The notes under the pieces were generated by a model. The model did not search any database and was not told the origin of the DNA. It saw only the letters and a program-made list of their open reading frames with translations. A program made the position numbers and the translations under genes. From contig OY744470.1 in assembly GCA_963556145.1 (NCBI GenBank), positions 4,588,001 to 4,652,000 on the forward strand: a DNA stretch of 64,000 bases, in the 5' to 3' direction. Origin of the DNA: Hygrocybe punicea. Lineage: Eukaryota > Basidiomycota > Agaricomycetes > Agaricales > Hygrophoraceae. Below are positions 43,061 through 53,551 of this stretch, in pieces. Numbering within the stretch: the first letter of the stretch is position 1; each line of letters begins with the position of its first letter.

Positions 43061-43302
43061 CTTTTTTATTTCATTTTGTCCTTTGTCTTTGTTTCGATGT
43101 CATTGTTTCTTCATTCGGACATCCTTGTACTTTCTTGTTCTTGTTCTCTTTTTGTCCCACCTTCTAGAACAATCCAGACCGACCATGGACATATCCACGT
43201 GACCTCGTTGTACCCGAATAGTCTCCTTGCCGACGGATGTCACCGACATTGTCTTTTCCCTTCGATATCTTGTTTACGCTATCCCACGACAAACCGATCA
43301 CA

Positions 43303-43473
43303 ATGGCTGTACTCCCGAAACAGCTCATTACCGTAATTATCATTGGCAGCATCGCCATCACTTTCCTGATCGGTTTCTACATTGTTATGATCTATCTTTG
43401 GCATCGGCACCGAAACCCTTCCGCCATCGATACTTCCGACTTCCACCTCGACAATATATCAACACGTAATTGA
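43303..43473 (+). CDS. possible 56-aa single-pass membrane protein
   Basis: The ATG at 43303 opens MAVLPKQLITVIIIGSIAIT then FLIGFYIVMIYLWHRHR, a 24-residue hydrophobic helix followed by a basic cluster and a polar tail ending ISTRN. The topology would be N-out, C-in. I know no family. It lies in a C-rich, otherwise non-coding stretch (43060-44640) between fragments of the SAM-like gene, so it may be a chance frame or a remnant of another insertion. Confidence 0.3.
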   Translation: MAVLPKQLITVIIIGSIAITFLIGFYIVMIYLWHRHRNPSAIDTSDFHLDNISTRN

Positions 43474-44685
43474 CAATTGCCATTCTTGGATATATGGTTT
43501 CCACTTTCGTATTCCGTGCCTACCATTATCCTCCCTGACGATCCGACGACATTCCTCACCTGCTTGAGCACTCTGAACAATCCTCGATCACACGACAATT
43601 CACTGTTCCCTCCAAGCCGACCATCGCCGAAGCACATACATTCAAACTTCGACCATAGACCACACGACTTCCCAATACAGTGACCCGACCCCTATCGTTT
43701 ATTGTTCACACGACACCGCTTCAATGCAGTACCCGACGACTTGTTCCCACAGCTTGTCACCTGTGCCATGACTCGACACCTGGACCCACATTCCTTTATC
43801 CATTTTTATCCATAACCTTGTTACCTCCCACATTCATTTACAACGATACCCTTTCTTGGACGATACCAACATCAGATGGACCCTATTGTTCCATGAACAG
43901 GACAAGACACCGCTCCTCGACACGTCATCAACAGACATCGTCATCCGGTACAGCTTATGCTGTTCATATGTCTGACCTCGACTAGCCCATTGTCCTAACA
44001 CCCTCATTGCCAACCCCACACTGGACGATACCCATCTTCGACCCGACCATGCAATGCACTTGCCAAACTGCGTACTTGCCCATTACAGCAAGTGTAGACC
44101 CCGAATTGGCAATTCTGCATGTCACATGATCCGATGACAAATCATCCGAGTCATCTGGACCTCTTCTATCCTCAACGACACCCGGGCCTCCAGTTGGATC
44201 GCGAGAACATCGACATGAGGACGCCTCATGTACGCCTCATGGTGAACACATGGTAGAGTTGGACATGTTGTGGCTTCATGGTTGTATTTCTATTTACCTC
44301 CCCTCAAGACCAGTCACTATATATACTGTTCTTGTTGTTGGTTCGGACTTTTTCTTCTTTTCCTTTCTTTACGTTTAGTCTGGTTCTTGGGGCAGACTCA
44401 TCTTGTTTTGGGTAACCCCCACGGCTCGCAATGACATTAGACCTTGACCCCCCCTTCTTAGCAGTGTTGTCTTAGCTGTAAGCAACAATGAAAGCTGCTG
44501 TTCTCCCCTCTGGAAGCCGATCCCCTGTTAAGTTGATTGTTGCCGGAGCCCGCTGCAGAAGCGATCCGTAACACGGAGGGCCATCACTACACCTTACAAA
44601 TAACTGATCTAAGTCTCTGGGGCATGCTTCTCGTGAGTCCCCCGTTTATTTATTGCTTAACGAGACTCATTGTAGTCCACGTCAG
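43474..44685. other. no recognisable gene
   Basis: C/T-rich, codon-like but frame-broken sequence. GGATCGCGAGAACATCGAC near 44191 resembles the end of the 151-bp satellite (41218), which hints at a related element end. No RNA gene was seen. Confidence 0.35.
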
Positions 44686-45036
44686 GCAAACGGCTCGTAT
44701 GATTCGACCATCTCGCCACCTGTCCAGTTGAAGCTTGGCGATGCTTCCTCTCGCCGGCACGTAAATGCGAAACCCACTCAAGTTGCTGCTACAAGCAGTG
44801 CGGCTCAACCGATCATCATTCAGATGCCACCTCCATATGGTGGATCGAGGCACCACTATTCCCCGTACACCCCTCCATCGGCCGTACCCAAAAAATCATC
44901 TCGCTCCCGATGTGATGGGCCGCACATCCCCAGCTCAGACAGCGTAGATTTCGATGACATCCCCAATGTTACGAGTTCTTTTAATTTATTAAAAGACTCG
45001 TTCTTTATCAGACCTGGTTCAGTGAGGGTTCATAAT

Positions 45037-45434
45037 TATTGTTGTTGTCACGTGACTTGGCAGTTGCCACTTTTGAATATATTATTGAGAGGGTACTTCA
45101 AAGAGCTGTAGCTCACTCAATTGTGAATGGTTTGCTCTGAAATTTTAAATGTGAGGTATTTAGTAGTATAGCTAGGTGCAGCTGACAGGTGGAGTCATAA
45201 TTTAAAGTATATAAAAAATCAAAATTTCCAGAGTTAGCAGTGAATAAAGTTGACTTTTTATATACTTTAAATTATGACTCCACCTCTCAGCTGCACCTAG
45301 CTATACTACTAAATACTTCACATTTAAATTTTCTGAGCAAACCACTCACAATTGAGTGAGCTACAGCCCTTTGAAGTACCCTCTCAATAATATATTCAAA
45401 AGTGGCAACCACCAAGTCACGTGACAACAACAAT
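45037..45434. mobile_element. near-perfect foldback MITE nested in copy 4
   Basis: The ends are TTATTGTTGTTGTCACGTGA and its complement. The arms are about 185 bp, separated by only some 30 bp, and show few mismatches. It sits within the AATTAATT tract of the host element, so the target duplication (AATT or TAA/TTA) cannot be fixed. Confidence 0.85.
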
Positions 45435-46402
45435 AATTAATTAATTAATTAATTGATTAATTAATTAATGAAGTTGATCGTATGTAGGGGACTTTTTTTT
45501 TGGGCAAAAGATATGATTCTAGTTGCTATACTGAAAAATAACATGTGGTCCTAGCCATGTGTGGACAAGCTTACATAAGCATCCAAATATGGGTTGGTGC
45601 AAAAAAGACAAATTACCTTCCAATTATATTCAAAATATTTGTACTGGTCTCAATTCTTATTAGAATCAGCTGAAATTTGAAATGCTGACTAATATAACCA
45701 TTTTGAGCAAGGTGTGACAGTCACATGTGACCAATCTAACCATATAAGGCAATTTCTGACATTGTATAGCAAATTTTTTACTGATCACAATGGTGACAGT
45801 CATATGTGACCAGTCTAACCATATAAGGTAATTTTACACTATAAATGCTAAATTTTGAGCTGATCACAGGAGTTATAGTCACATGTGACCACTATTACTA
45901 TATATGGAAATATCAGCCATATAAGCAGAAATGAGCTTAACTCGGATAATATATTGATATTTTTACTTAAAACATAAAATTCAATGTGATATTGCCGTAT
46001 ATATACATTATCTTATATGCTAATTATATATTTCAAGCAAAATTCCGGTGTTCATAATAATCATACAAACAAAAATCCAAGAAAAGAAAAAAGACTTTGT
46101 TTATGCCATATGTAACATTAGCCCAATCATCAAACACAGCTGTCTTCATGTTGTCATCTGTTGTACAGCATACAAGGACCTGGAGAAGGTACGTCAATTA
46201 TTATCATCATGTTTAGGAGGCAGTTGTATATGTCAGTTGACCTATTGCTTCCTCAACATTTCTTTTCTGGCTGAGAATATTATATAATGATACAGCACAG
46301 AAGACATAACAGTAAGAGAGGAGGTTGATGAACACTCAAGACACTTTATGTAGTTTTATTTGTTCTACTTTTCATGTTGCTGAGGTGAGAGATGGGCTTA
46401 TT

Positions 46403-46433
46403 ATGAGTTCTTTTAATTTATTAAAAGACTCGT
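46403..46433 (+). repeat. isolated family hairpin
   Basis: ATGAGTTCTTTTAATTTATT with its mirrored arm, preceded by TT. It has no recognisable body of its own and is absent from copy 3, so it is probably a minimal or truncated insertion. Confidence 0.8.
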
Positions 46434-47022
46434 TCTTTTAGAACAATTGGCATTATACAACATATGCTATGTATCTTATACCATATGTGACATGCTTTAT
46501 GCAATTGTTTACTTCGTCATGGAAGTGGAGAGGGGAAAAAAAGAACTCGTTCATGCCATGCGCAGCACTGGCCCACTAAACAAGTCTTCCCAGCCATCCC
46601 CACTTGGCTTGCTGCACTCGACTCCAGTGCTCGGGGCGTCGATGGAGATAATTTTTCCCAGTATACTGATGCCATCCGGGCGAATGGGTTCAGGCGCATC
46701 CACGAGCTTGCCGGTGAAGGTCTTGCTAATGAGACTATCACCCATTTCTCGACCATTTGCAATATCCCAATTGGAATCGCGAAACGAATTCTCAAGTTTG
46801 CGCAGAAGGACACGGATCGTATCAAGAAGGCTGAGAGGGCCAACAGGAAATAATGGGCAGTAGTGAAACATTTTCTTTCTAGTATGTGTGTAGATAGTCC
46901 TACAATGTCTTCAACAGACTTGTAGTTATCAATATAGTGTTGCTGTTTGGTTTCTCAGAATGCAGAAAGTTGGGATCATTGAAAATTAAATATATCTTGG
47001 CAATCATGGGGCAGCTTGCCTT

Positions 47023-47259
47023 ATGTATGGTGAGGATGGAATGGATGGAGTGTTCATAGAGCATAAATATGTTAAGACCTATGGATTATTGGACAAACAA
47101 TTTGAACACAACTACTGTGTTGATGTCACTGACCTGGGTGGGGAATTCTTACCTGGAGCCTTACAAGTTGGCATCAATGATGGGTCCCTTGAATTACAAA
47201 GTACCTGGAATAATACATCCAGCTCTAGTATTACCACAGCTAAGGCAAGTAGCCAGTAG
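47023..47259 (+). other. 78-aa open frame, unknown
   Basis: The frame reads MYGEDGMDGVFIEHKYVKTY then GLLDKQFEHNYCVDVTDLGG. It is protein-like, but I recognise no motif and the ends are open to doubt. It may be a relic. Confidence 0.2.
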
Positions 47260-47270
47260 CCTAGCCAGTT

Positions 47271-47299
47271 TTAGCTTAGCCGAGGTCTGGCTAAGCTAA
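47271..47299. repeat. 11-bp stem hairpin
   Basis: TTAGCTTAGCC, loop GAGGTCT, GGCTAAGCTAA. It is surrounded by further AGCTA/TAGCT words up to 47340. The stretch 47340-47990 shows no gene. Confidence 0.6.
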
Positions 47300-47989
47300 G
47301 GCTGATGACCAGCTACCAGCTACAGCTACCTCAAGTTATTAGCTGTTGGCCATTTGTGTTTGTGACGTGATGAGGGGTCCGTGTGTGAGATGTTGGGCCA
47401 TGATCACCCATGACCTCACTGTAACTGAATGGTGATCTTAGTCAAGTCTGGCTGACTGAGTAGAGGGAAAGCAGGTATTACAACAAAAACCAATTGAGGA
47501 ACATTCACACCACTGCAGGTGCATTGCTAGTGGTGTAGATCTTGCCATCCTGGCAATGAGTGATACAGGAAGTTTGGAGGGGTGAACCACCATCTCGATC
47601 AAGGTCAGCAGCAGGATTGGGTGTTCCTCTGTGATTTTTTTGCTTATCACCTTGTCTCAATTCCTTTATGTAAGAGCAGGATTAAAATAGGTGATAAATG
47701 AAGGACACATAGAAATGGACCAAGGGGCTGGGGTTTCATGATTGGTGACTACAGCAGCAGGGGGTGGTACAACATGAATGATGGGAGACTGAGTTGCACT
47801 GAGATGAGCAGGGTGGATGAAATTTCAATGTAGATGGGACAGTGTGTGTCGGTTGAATATGAAAATTGGTAAGGCCACAAGTCATAAGCAGAGGCAATTA
47901 GCTGACTGCGAAGTGAAGAGAGGAAGACCAGGCAAAACATAAAATGATGCAAGGTGGAAAAGTAGCTGGGCCAATGGAAGAGACCAAAG

Positions 47990-48800
47990 ATATCATCGTG
48001 GACCATTACTTGACTCAAAGGAAGCAATACTAACTCCCATTGATGAGCTGGTTGTTGTACTGTTGGTTGGCCTTGGTACCAACTCCGTTCCTACGACTGG
48101 CAGTGATGCCCTTTGACGATCCTGTATTGTGATCATAGACCATTACTTGGCTCAACGCAGGCAATACTAACCCCCATTGATGAGCTGGTTGTTGTACTGT
48201 TGGTAGGCCTTGTTGCCAACTCCTTTCCTATGACTGGCAGTGATGCCCTTTGATGATCCTGTATTGTGATCATACACCATTACTTGACTCAACGCAGGCA
48301 ATACTAACCACCATTGATGAGCTGGTTGTTGTACTGTTGGTAGGCCTTGGTGCCAACTCCTTTCCTTTGACTGGCAGTCATGCCCTTTGACGATCCTGTA
48401 TTGCGATCGTAGACCATTACTTGACTCAACGCAGGCAATACTAGCCACCATTGATGAGCTGGTTGTTGTACTGTTGGTAGGCCTTGGTGCCAACTCCTTT
48501 CCTTTGACTGGCAGTCATGCCCTTTGACGATCCTGTATTGCGATCGTAGACCATTACTTGACTCAATGCAGGCAATACTAACCCCCATTGATGAGCTGGT
48601 TGTTGTACTGTTGGTAGGCCTTGTTGCCAACTCCTTTTCTCTGAACGGCAATGATGCCCATTGACCATCCTGCTCTGCCATCGTCGACCATTACTTGACT
48701 CAAAGCAGGCAATACTAACTCCCATTGTTGAGCTGGTTGTTGTATTGCTGGTAGGCCTTGGTGCCAACTCCTTTTCCCTGAAAAAGAATGGCAGTGATGC
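47990..48800. repeat. 137-bp minisatellite, 6 units
   Basis: TGATGAGCTGGTTGTTGTAC recurs at 48041, 48178, 48315, 48452 and 48589, and in a variant form at 48727, i.e. every 137 bp. Because 137 is not a multiple of three, the long minus-strand frames cross it by switching register. I treat them as artefacts. Confidence 0.92.
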
Positions 48801-49052
48801 CCTTTGATACTTGTGCCTGGCTCCTCCCCTTAACAAGCAAACTAGGGTCCAGCTCCACAGGCCATATTCAATAATCCTTATCAATGTACAATTTTACCCA
48901 AACAAAACAAGGATTTTCTGATGAAGGTCTCAACCCTCCACAAAGGTTACAAAGCAATGAAGTCCCTCAACAGATGTCAAAGAAAAGACATTGATAATTG
49001 CACAATTACACAGTACAACAAAATATTCCTCCATCAGTCTTGCCAGATGTAG

Positions 49053-50243
49053 CTACAAAGATCCACAGTGATGATAGAAAGCCTCCGCATCGTCTGCTGT
49101 CACTGTGTGCACCGATTCCCACAGTTGGCAAAAGACCTCAGCCTGCTGGTCCGGTGTTTCCATCACTGCACGCACTATGTTGCCCTTCCGCCTGATGTCG
49201 GACTTGATTGCCGAGAACGCCAGTTCAATCGGGTTGAAATCCGGTGAGTATGGGGGGAGAAATTCGATTCGCATACCCCTATAATCCAATGAGTACCTGC
49301 AAGGAAGCAGGATCAATGACATACCTTTCCTCGATCATTTCGGCAATTAGATTGGACTTGTGGATGCGGCAGTTATCCATTACAATGATGGAGTTGACCT
49401 CAGGAAAAGGATTCATCCGCTCGAGCAGCTCTTCGATGAATTCGGCGAAGCGAGACGTGTTGAATGACCCTTCGACAATCTTCACGGTCAATATCCCATC
49501 GAGGGAAATGGCAGGAAGTATGGAATATCTTGAATCACTGGTATCAGCTACTGATCTTGAATAGATAAAGAAACAAAATACCGTTTGCCCCGAATGAAAA
49601 AGGCTTTTCTGACAGCACGCTGGCCCCGAATCGCCCAAGCGCGGCCCCGGTATGTTGTGCGCCGATCACAGGCACTCTCGTCTACAAATACTAGCTGCTC
49701 GGCTTGATACTGAAGGCCAACCCTTTGTATATATTCAGCACGCAGCAGAGTGCTCCTCTCAATAGCTACCTTCGTCAGCTGTGTAGAATTATCAAAATCG
49801 TCAGTTAGAATAGCTAAAAACAAAGGAAACCGACTGTTTTCATAGTATGCCCACTACGGTGCAAGGCTCTCCATATCGTGGATAAGGATACTGATTTCTG
49901 GGTGCTCAGCTGGAGCTGGTCGCGAAGTTCTTCGAGGTACACGTCACAGTTATCATTGATACAACCTTGGAGGAACTGATGGGAATTTTGGTCAATACAT
50001 CAACGATCTCAAGTGATGACATACTGAAACCTCCTCAGAGGTCAAATGACGACGCCTTCTGATCAGCCGCTGGTCCACCAATGGCTTAGAAACTTGGCCA
50101 GTTGAGCGATGTTGAGCCAGAATCCTGAGGACTTGTCGTCGGCTTATGCCAGTGTAAGCGGCGATTTTGTCGAGATCTTCACAGGGTGCCATCCGAACAA
50201 TTGCCCAGCGTAGGTCTTCAGAGATTCGTTTGCCTCGTGGCAT
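49053..50243 (-). CDS. second Tc1/mariner (IS630 superfamily) transposase
   Basis: Exons read in order on the minus strand. 50243 onwards: MPRGKRISEDLRWAIVRMAP and an HTH region, YTGISRRQVLRILAQHRST. About 49800-49600: VFVDESACDRRTTYRGRAWA (first catalytic Asp) and FFIRGKRY. About 49530-49330: YSILPAISLDGIL, VKIVEGSFNTSRF and IIVMDNCRIHKSNLI (second Asp). 49322-49053: FLPPYSPDFNPIELAFSAIK (third acidic residue) to the C-terminus. At least three short introns separate them. It is a different lineage from the transposase at 5685. I could not find terminal repeats around it, so the element may have lost its ends. No stop inside exons was seen. Confidence 0.8.
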
Positions 50244-50249
50244 AGTGAT

Positions 50250-50950
50250 TCGGAGTCGTTTCAGAAGATCAATGTTGGCTTTAGATACCTAATGTGGCAG
50301 TGTCAAGTTCAACAGCGAAGGGATCATTATTCAGGTAAAAACTACATCATACAGGTCTCGTATACAAATAATAGACTAGCCGTGCACAAACCGAACAGAT
50401 AGATGTCGAGAAAAATGGCCAGAGGTGGATAGTGTAGTACAGAGGTTCCAAGCCGCCTGTAAAGCCGAGTACTGAGTGTGGTCAGCTTATGGCGACGCAT
50501 GCACCTGGGGTAGACATACCATGAAAGGTTCCATATAGTTCCTGGACAACATCTCTCCACTAGGTAATGCAGATACGCTCACAGCGTCAGGGCGGCGTTG
50601 GGTGACATCTGGGTTTTCCTATGGTGAAAATTCAAGTGATTCAGCACAAAAACTACATGGGCATCTGGGGAGGACATACCTGGGTTATTTCGGCCCAATT
50701 CCAGCTTGGTATCTCCCCGCGATGCACCAGAAATGTTCTCCGAGAGGGTGACAAGGCCCAAATTTTGATCGTGCCCATACTTGAGAAATGGGGCCTGAAA
50801 GTTGGTTGTGCACCTGGAGAGGGATGAGGGGATGACAGAACAGAAAGAATTAGATGGAAATGTTGAGAATTGGATGAGAAACGGCTCACCGATGTTTCAT
50901 GTGCCAGAGTGACAAAAGTCGCGTGTTACGCGTGATGTGACAACCTTTCT
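50250..50950. other. no confident gene; possible small exons on minus strand
   Basis: Several ACATACC/GTATGT-type donor-like words on the minus strand (about 50518, 50690) hint at a multi-exon gene, but the short coding pieces show no family motif. Confidence 0.3.
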
Positions 50951-50956
50951 GAAAAC

Positions 50957-51041
50957 GGCAATAATTAATTAATTCATTACGAACCCTCACTGAACCAGGT
51001 CTGATAAAGAACGAGTCTTTTAATAAATTAAAAGAACTCGT
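50957..51041 (-). mobile_element. short hairpin-led element end
   Basis: The hairpin is at 51011-51041 in reverse orientation, followed leftwards by the TCAGACCTGGTTCAGTGAGG complement and a short ATTAATTA tract to about 50957. Its hairpin end abuts the Helitron coding fragment (AA on the right flank). The extent on the left is not defined. Confidence 0.8.
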
Positions 51042-52170
51042 AACAATACAACGATTGTGTCGCACTCTTGCAACCAGCAACTGTTCTGCAAATGATAAAT
51101 CTGTCAACTGTACTGGAACATCTCCTAACCATTTTCCATTGGCTAATGACAACAGAGGAATCTTATTTTTTGTCAAAGATTTATGGCAACTTGTGCACAT
51201 ACTGTGCAGCTGTTTAATTAAGACAGGGCCATCCAAGCCTTTAATAGGATCTTCAGCAGTCAATCGCTCTTTTTGTGTCACACCTGGGTTTATCAATATT
51301 TTCAAGTCTATGTTGACATTCGAGAGTTTTAATAAATATTTAATTGGAGTCAATTGACCACATACATATCCTGATTCTGATACCTGATCAGGTGACATAT
51401 CTTGACATGCGTTAGCTATAATTGTATGTTGTAGAGCAGCTGTGAGAGGTAGAGGTGGAAACATGTTTTTATTTTTATTTTTGTATTTTTGTTCTGACTT
51501 TGCATGATTTAATTTATATTCTACACCTTTTGTTTGTTGATATCTTGTTACTGATTGCAAATTTTTTACTTTGTATTCTATATTTTGGCTTTGATATCAT
51601 TTCACTGCTCTTGCATTAGATGCCTTTGATTCCTTATGTAAAACTTCAATATCTATGACATCAAATACAGATAGATATTGAGCACAATTCACACATATAT
51701 GGCTCTTGATTGAAGTTTGAATATCTGTCTTATGAGATCTAGCATATGTGACAATATTATGAGCTCCTGCAATGGACTTTAGTTGCTCTGTTGTCAATTG
51801 TGGTAATAACACATTTCATGGGACAAAACATGTTAATGTATTTAACATATCACTTCTTGTATCTGATTGTTTTATATATTCTCTGAATTTGAATTTCACA
51901 TTAGTAGGATATCTTATGGAATTTGATAAATAAGGAGACAGCTCATTAAATATGAACAACTTTGATCCACCACCAACAATATTATGCATATTTGTATTGT
52001 TCTTCTTGGTATCATCATTAGAGCAATATTTATTATCTGACACAGATTCATGTTTTAAAGCAGTGGCACATATGAAATTAAGACCCATAAAATATTGTGA
52101 ATAATATACCAGAAATACTTGAAAGATAAAAATTAAACTATATATCATTGATGTTTGATATTTTTGTATA
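51042..52170 (-). pseudogene. Helitron helicase-protein N-terminal fragment (DUF6570-like)
   Basis: Minus-strand frames 52148-51816, 51812-51597 and 51560-51042 together read like the region upstream of the helicase in Helitron replicases: LTTEQLKSIAGAHNIVTYAR, HICVNCAQY, then MCTSCHKSLTKNKIPLLSLA, NGKWLGDVPVQLTDLSFAEQ and LLVARVRHNRCIV. The C-x2-C, LALANG-like, WLGDVP and ARVRHN motifs are the recurrent marks of that domain. The fragment stops at 51042 where a hairpin-led element abuts it. The Rep/HUH and helicase domains are absent. The three frames are separated by stops or frameshifts. It is an inactive remnant, but it shows that Helitrons have been in this genome. Confidence 0.65.
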
Positions 52171-52174
52171 TATT

Positions 52175-52660
52175 ACGAGTTCTTCCATTTATGGAAGAAT
52201 CATTCTTATCAGTCCAGGATACAGCGCAGTTCGTCAGTAATTAAATAATTAAATTAATTAATTGATTGATTAATGTTTGAAATCGACCATAGAGCCAAAT
52301 TTTGCATTTCTGACCATTTCTTTTCGAAAAAATTCATGAATAAACTAGATTTATCGAATTTTGTCCTCAAATATTGTCAGGAATATAGGATTTATCTTGA
52401 GGTCATAAGAACTCAAAGACCGTTACAATGGATAAGAAAAATAATTTGTATGACATGGAATTTGAGCGAAAAAGGCAGTTGTCACACTGAGTAACAGGTG
52501 AGTTGCCCCCCCCTCCTCGAATTTTTTTGGTTCATCTTCAGTCAGATACCACTGACTTATGTAGGGGCAGGCCCAAAACGATTCCGGCACCCCGTTTCCG
52601 ACTAAAACGACGAGTCTGGGCGAGGGGAACGGCCACACACGGAATTGGTAAGTCGCCCCC
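52175..52660 (+). mobile_element. hairpin-led element, CCAT/ATGG form, with distinct body
   Basis: The hairpin starts at 52175 (ACGAGTTCTTCCATTTATGG; the distal arm is decayed, AGAATCAT) followed by CAGTCCAGGATACAGCGCAG and an ATTAATTGATT tract. The body (GACCATAGAGCCAAATTTTG to GGGGAACGGCCACACACGG) is repeated at 53552-53940 and in part at 53985-54062. Confidence 0.75.
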
Positions 52661-52679
52661 CCTTGATACATTTTTGTTC

Positions 52680-53550
52680 ACCTTCACCCGAATACAGCCT
52701 GTCCCGCCCCGTTTTCGACCACCCCTGGCCATTCTTCACTCCCCGCTCCTCGTTCGTGTTGAATACGAGCGACCGGGGGGTCTCAGGCCGTCGCGTTCCA
52801 GCTCTCTGCCCAATCTCAAGCACCCACCCTTTTTCATCCACCAGGACACCCTTTCCCTCCCCGTTTTCGACCACCCCCAGCCAGTCTCCACCCCCCGCAC
52901 CTCGTTCCCATTGCAAACAAACACCCGGGCGGTCTCACGACCGCACGTTCCGGCTCTCTGCCCAGCCAGCACCACCCCGTTTTCAACCACCAAATCACCC
53001 CGTCCCGCCCCGTTTTCGACCACCACCGGCCAGTCTCCACCCCCCACGACTCATCCCCGTTGAGAACGAGCAGTCGAGGGGTGGCAGGACCTCGCGTTCC
53101 GGCTTTCTGCGCAACCACTGCCATACCACATTTTCATCCACCAAATCACCCCGTTCCGCCCAGTCTTCGATCACTCCCAACCAGTCTACACCCCCAGCAC
53201 CTCGTTCCCTTTGAAAACGAGCAACTGGGGGGTGTCAGTACCTCGCGTTCCGGCTGTCTGGCCAACCACCACCAACCCCCCTTTTCAACTACCAGGATGC
53301 CCCTCGTGCCCCGTTTTCAACCACCTACGGCCACTCTACACCCCCCGTGCTTCGTTTCCATTGAAAACGAGCGACCGGGGGGTCTCAAGACCTAGGGTTC
53401 CGGCTGTCTGTGCAACCACCACCACCACCCGGTTTTCACTCACCAGGACACCCCTTCCCGCCCCGTTTTCGACCACCCCCGGCCAGTACATGCCCCCCGC
53501 GACTCGTTTCTGTTGAAAACGAGAGGCCGGGGGGGTCCGAATCCGTCGCG
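52680..53550. repeat. 151-bp satellite, about 6 units, inverted relative to 39985-41235
   Basis: CCCCGTTTTCGACCACC recurs about every 150 bp (near 52708, 52860, 53010, 53162, 53312 and 53462), with TCTCGTTC-type and GGTCTCA words between. It is the reverse complement of the unit in the 5.6-kb foldback element. The overlapping Pro/Ser/Arg-rich open frames are repeat translations. Confidence 0.9.
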
Positions 53551-53551
53551 T

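Larger units (their letters stand above)
44971..46583 (+). mobile_element. hairpin-led repeat element, copy 4, with nested insertions
   Basis: The hairpin is at 44971-45001 and the right end is GGCCCACTAAACAA at 46583. The body matches copy 3, with two extra pieces: a foldback MITE (about 45037-45434) and about 120 bp with a second hairpin (46403-46433). The host frame closes exactly when 44971-46583 is removed. The flanks are TT and GT, as in copy 3. Confidence 0.85.
44686..46853 (+). pseudogene. SAM-like C-terminal part of an unnamed Agaricomycete protein, interrupted
   Basis: After a likely acceptor (CGTCAG at 44680-44685) the frame reads SYDSTISPPVQLKLGDASSR, PIIIQMPPPYGG, SDSVDFDDIPNV and stops at 44970, where a hairpin-led element enters. 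Joining 44970 to 46584 in frame gives NV-VFPAIPTWLAALDSSARG, FSQYTDAIRANGFRRIHELA and IGIAKRILKFAQKDTDRIKK before the stop at 46853. The end is a SAM-like helical domain. The Pro-rich linker plus SAM-like end matches the design of the companion gene in the mariner element. A real stop ends the second part, so only the insertion breaks this half. Confidence 0.6.

Noticed and set aside
48167..48884. Overlapping minus-strand frames of 108-147 codons
   Set aside because: Same 137-bp repeat read in changing register.
52503..53516. Arg/Pro/Ser-rich frames of 186 and 189 codons
   Set aside because: They run through the inverted 151-bp satellite.
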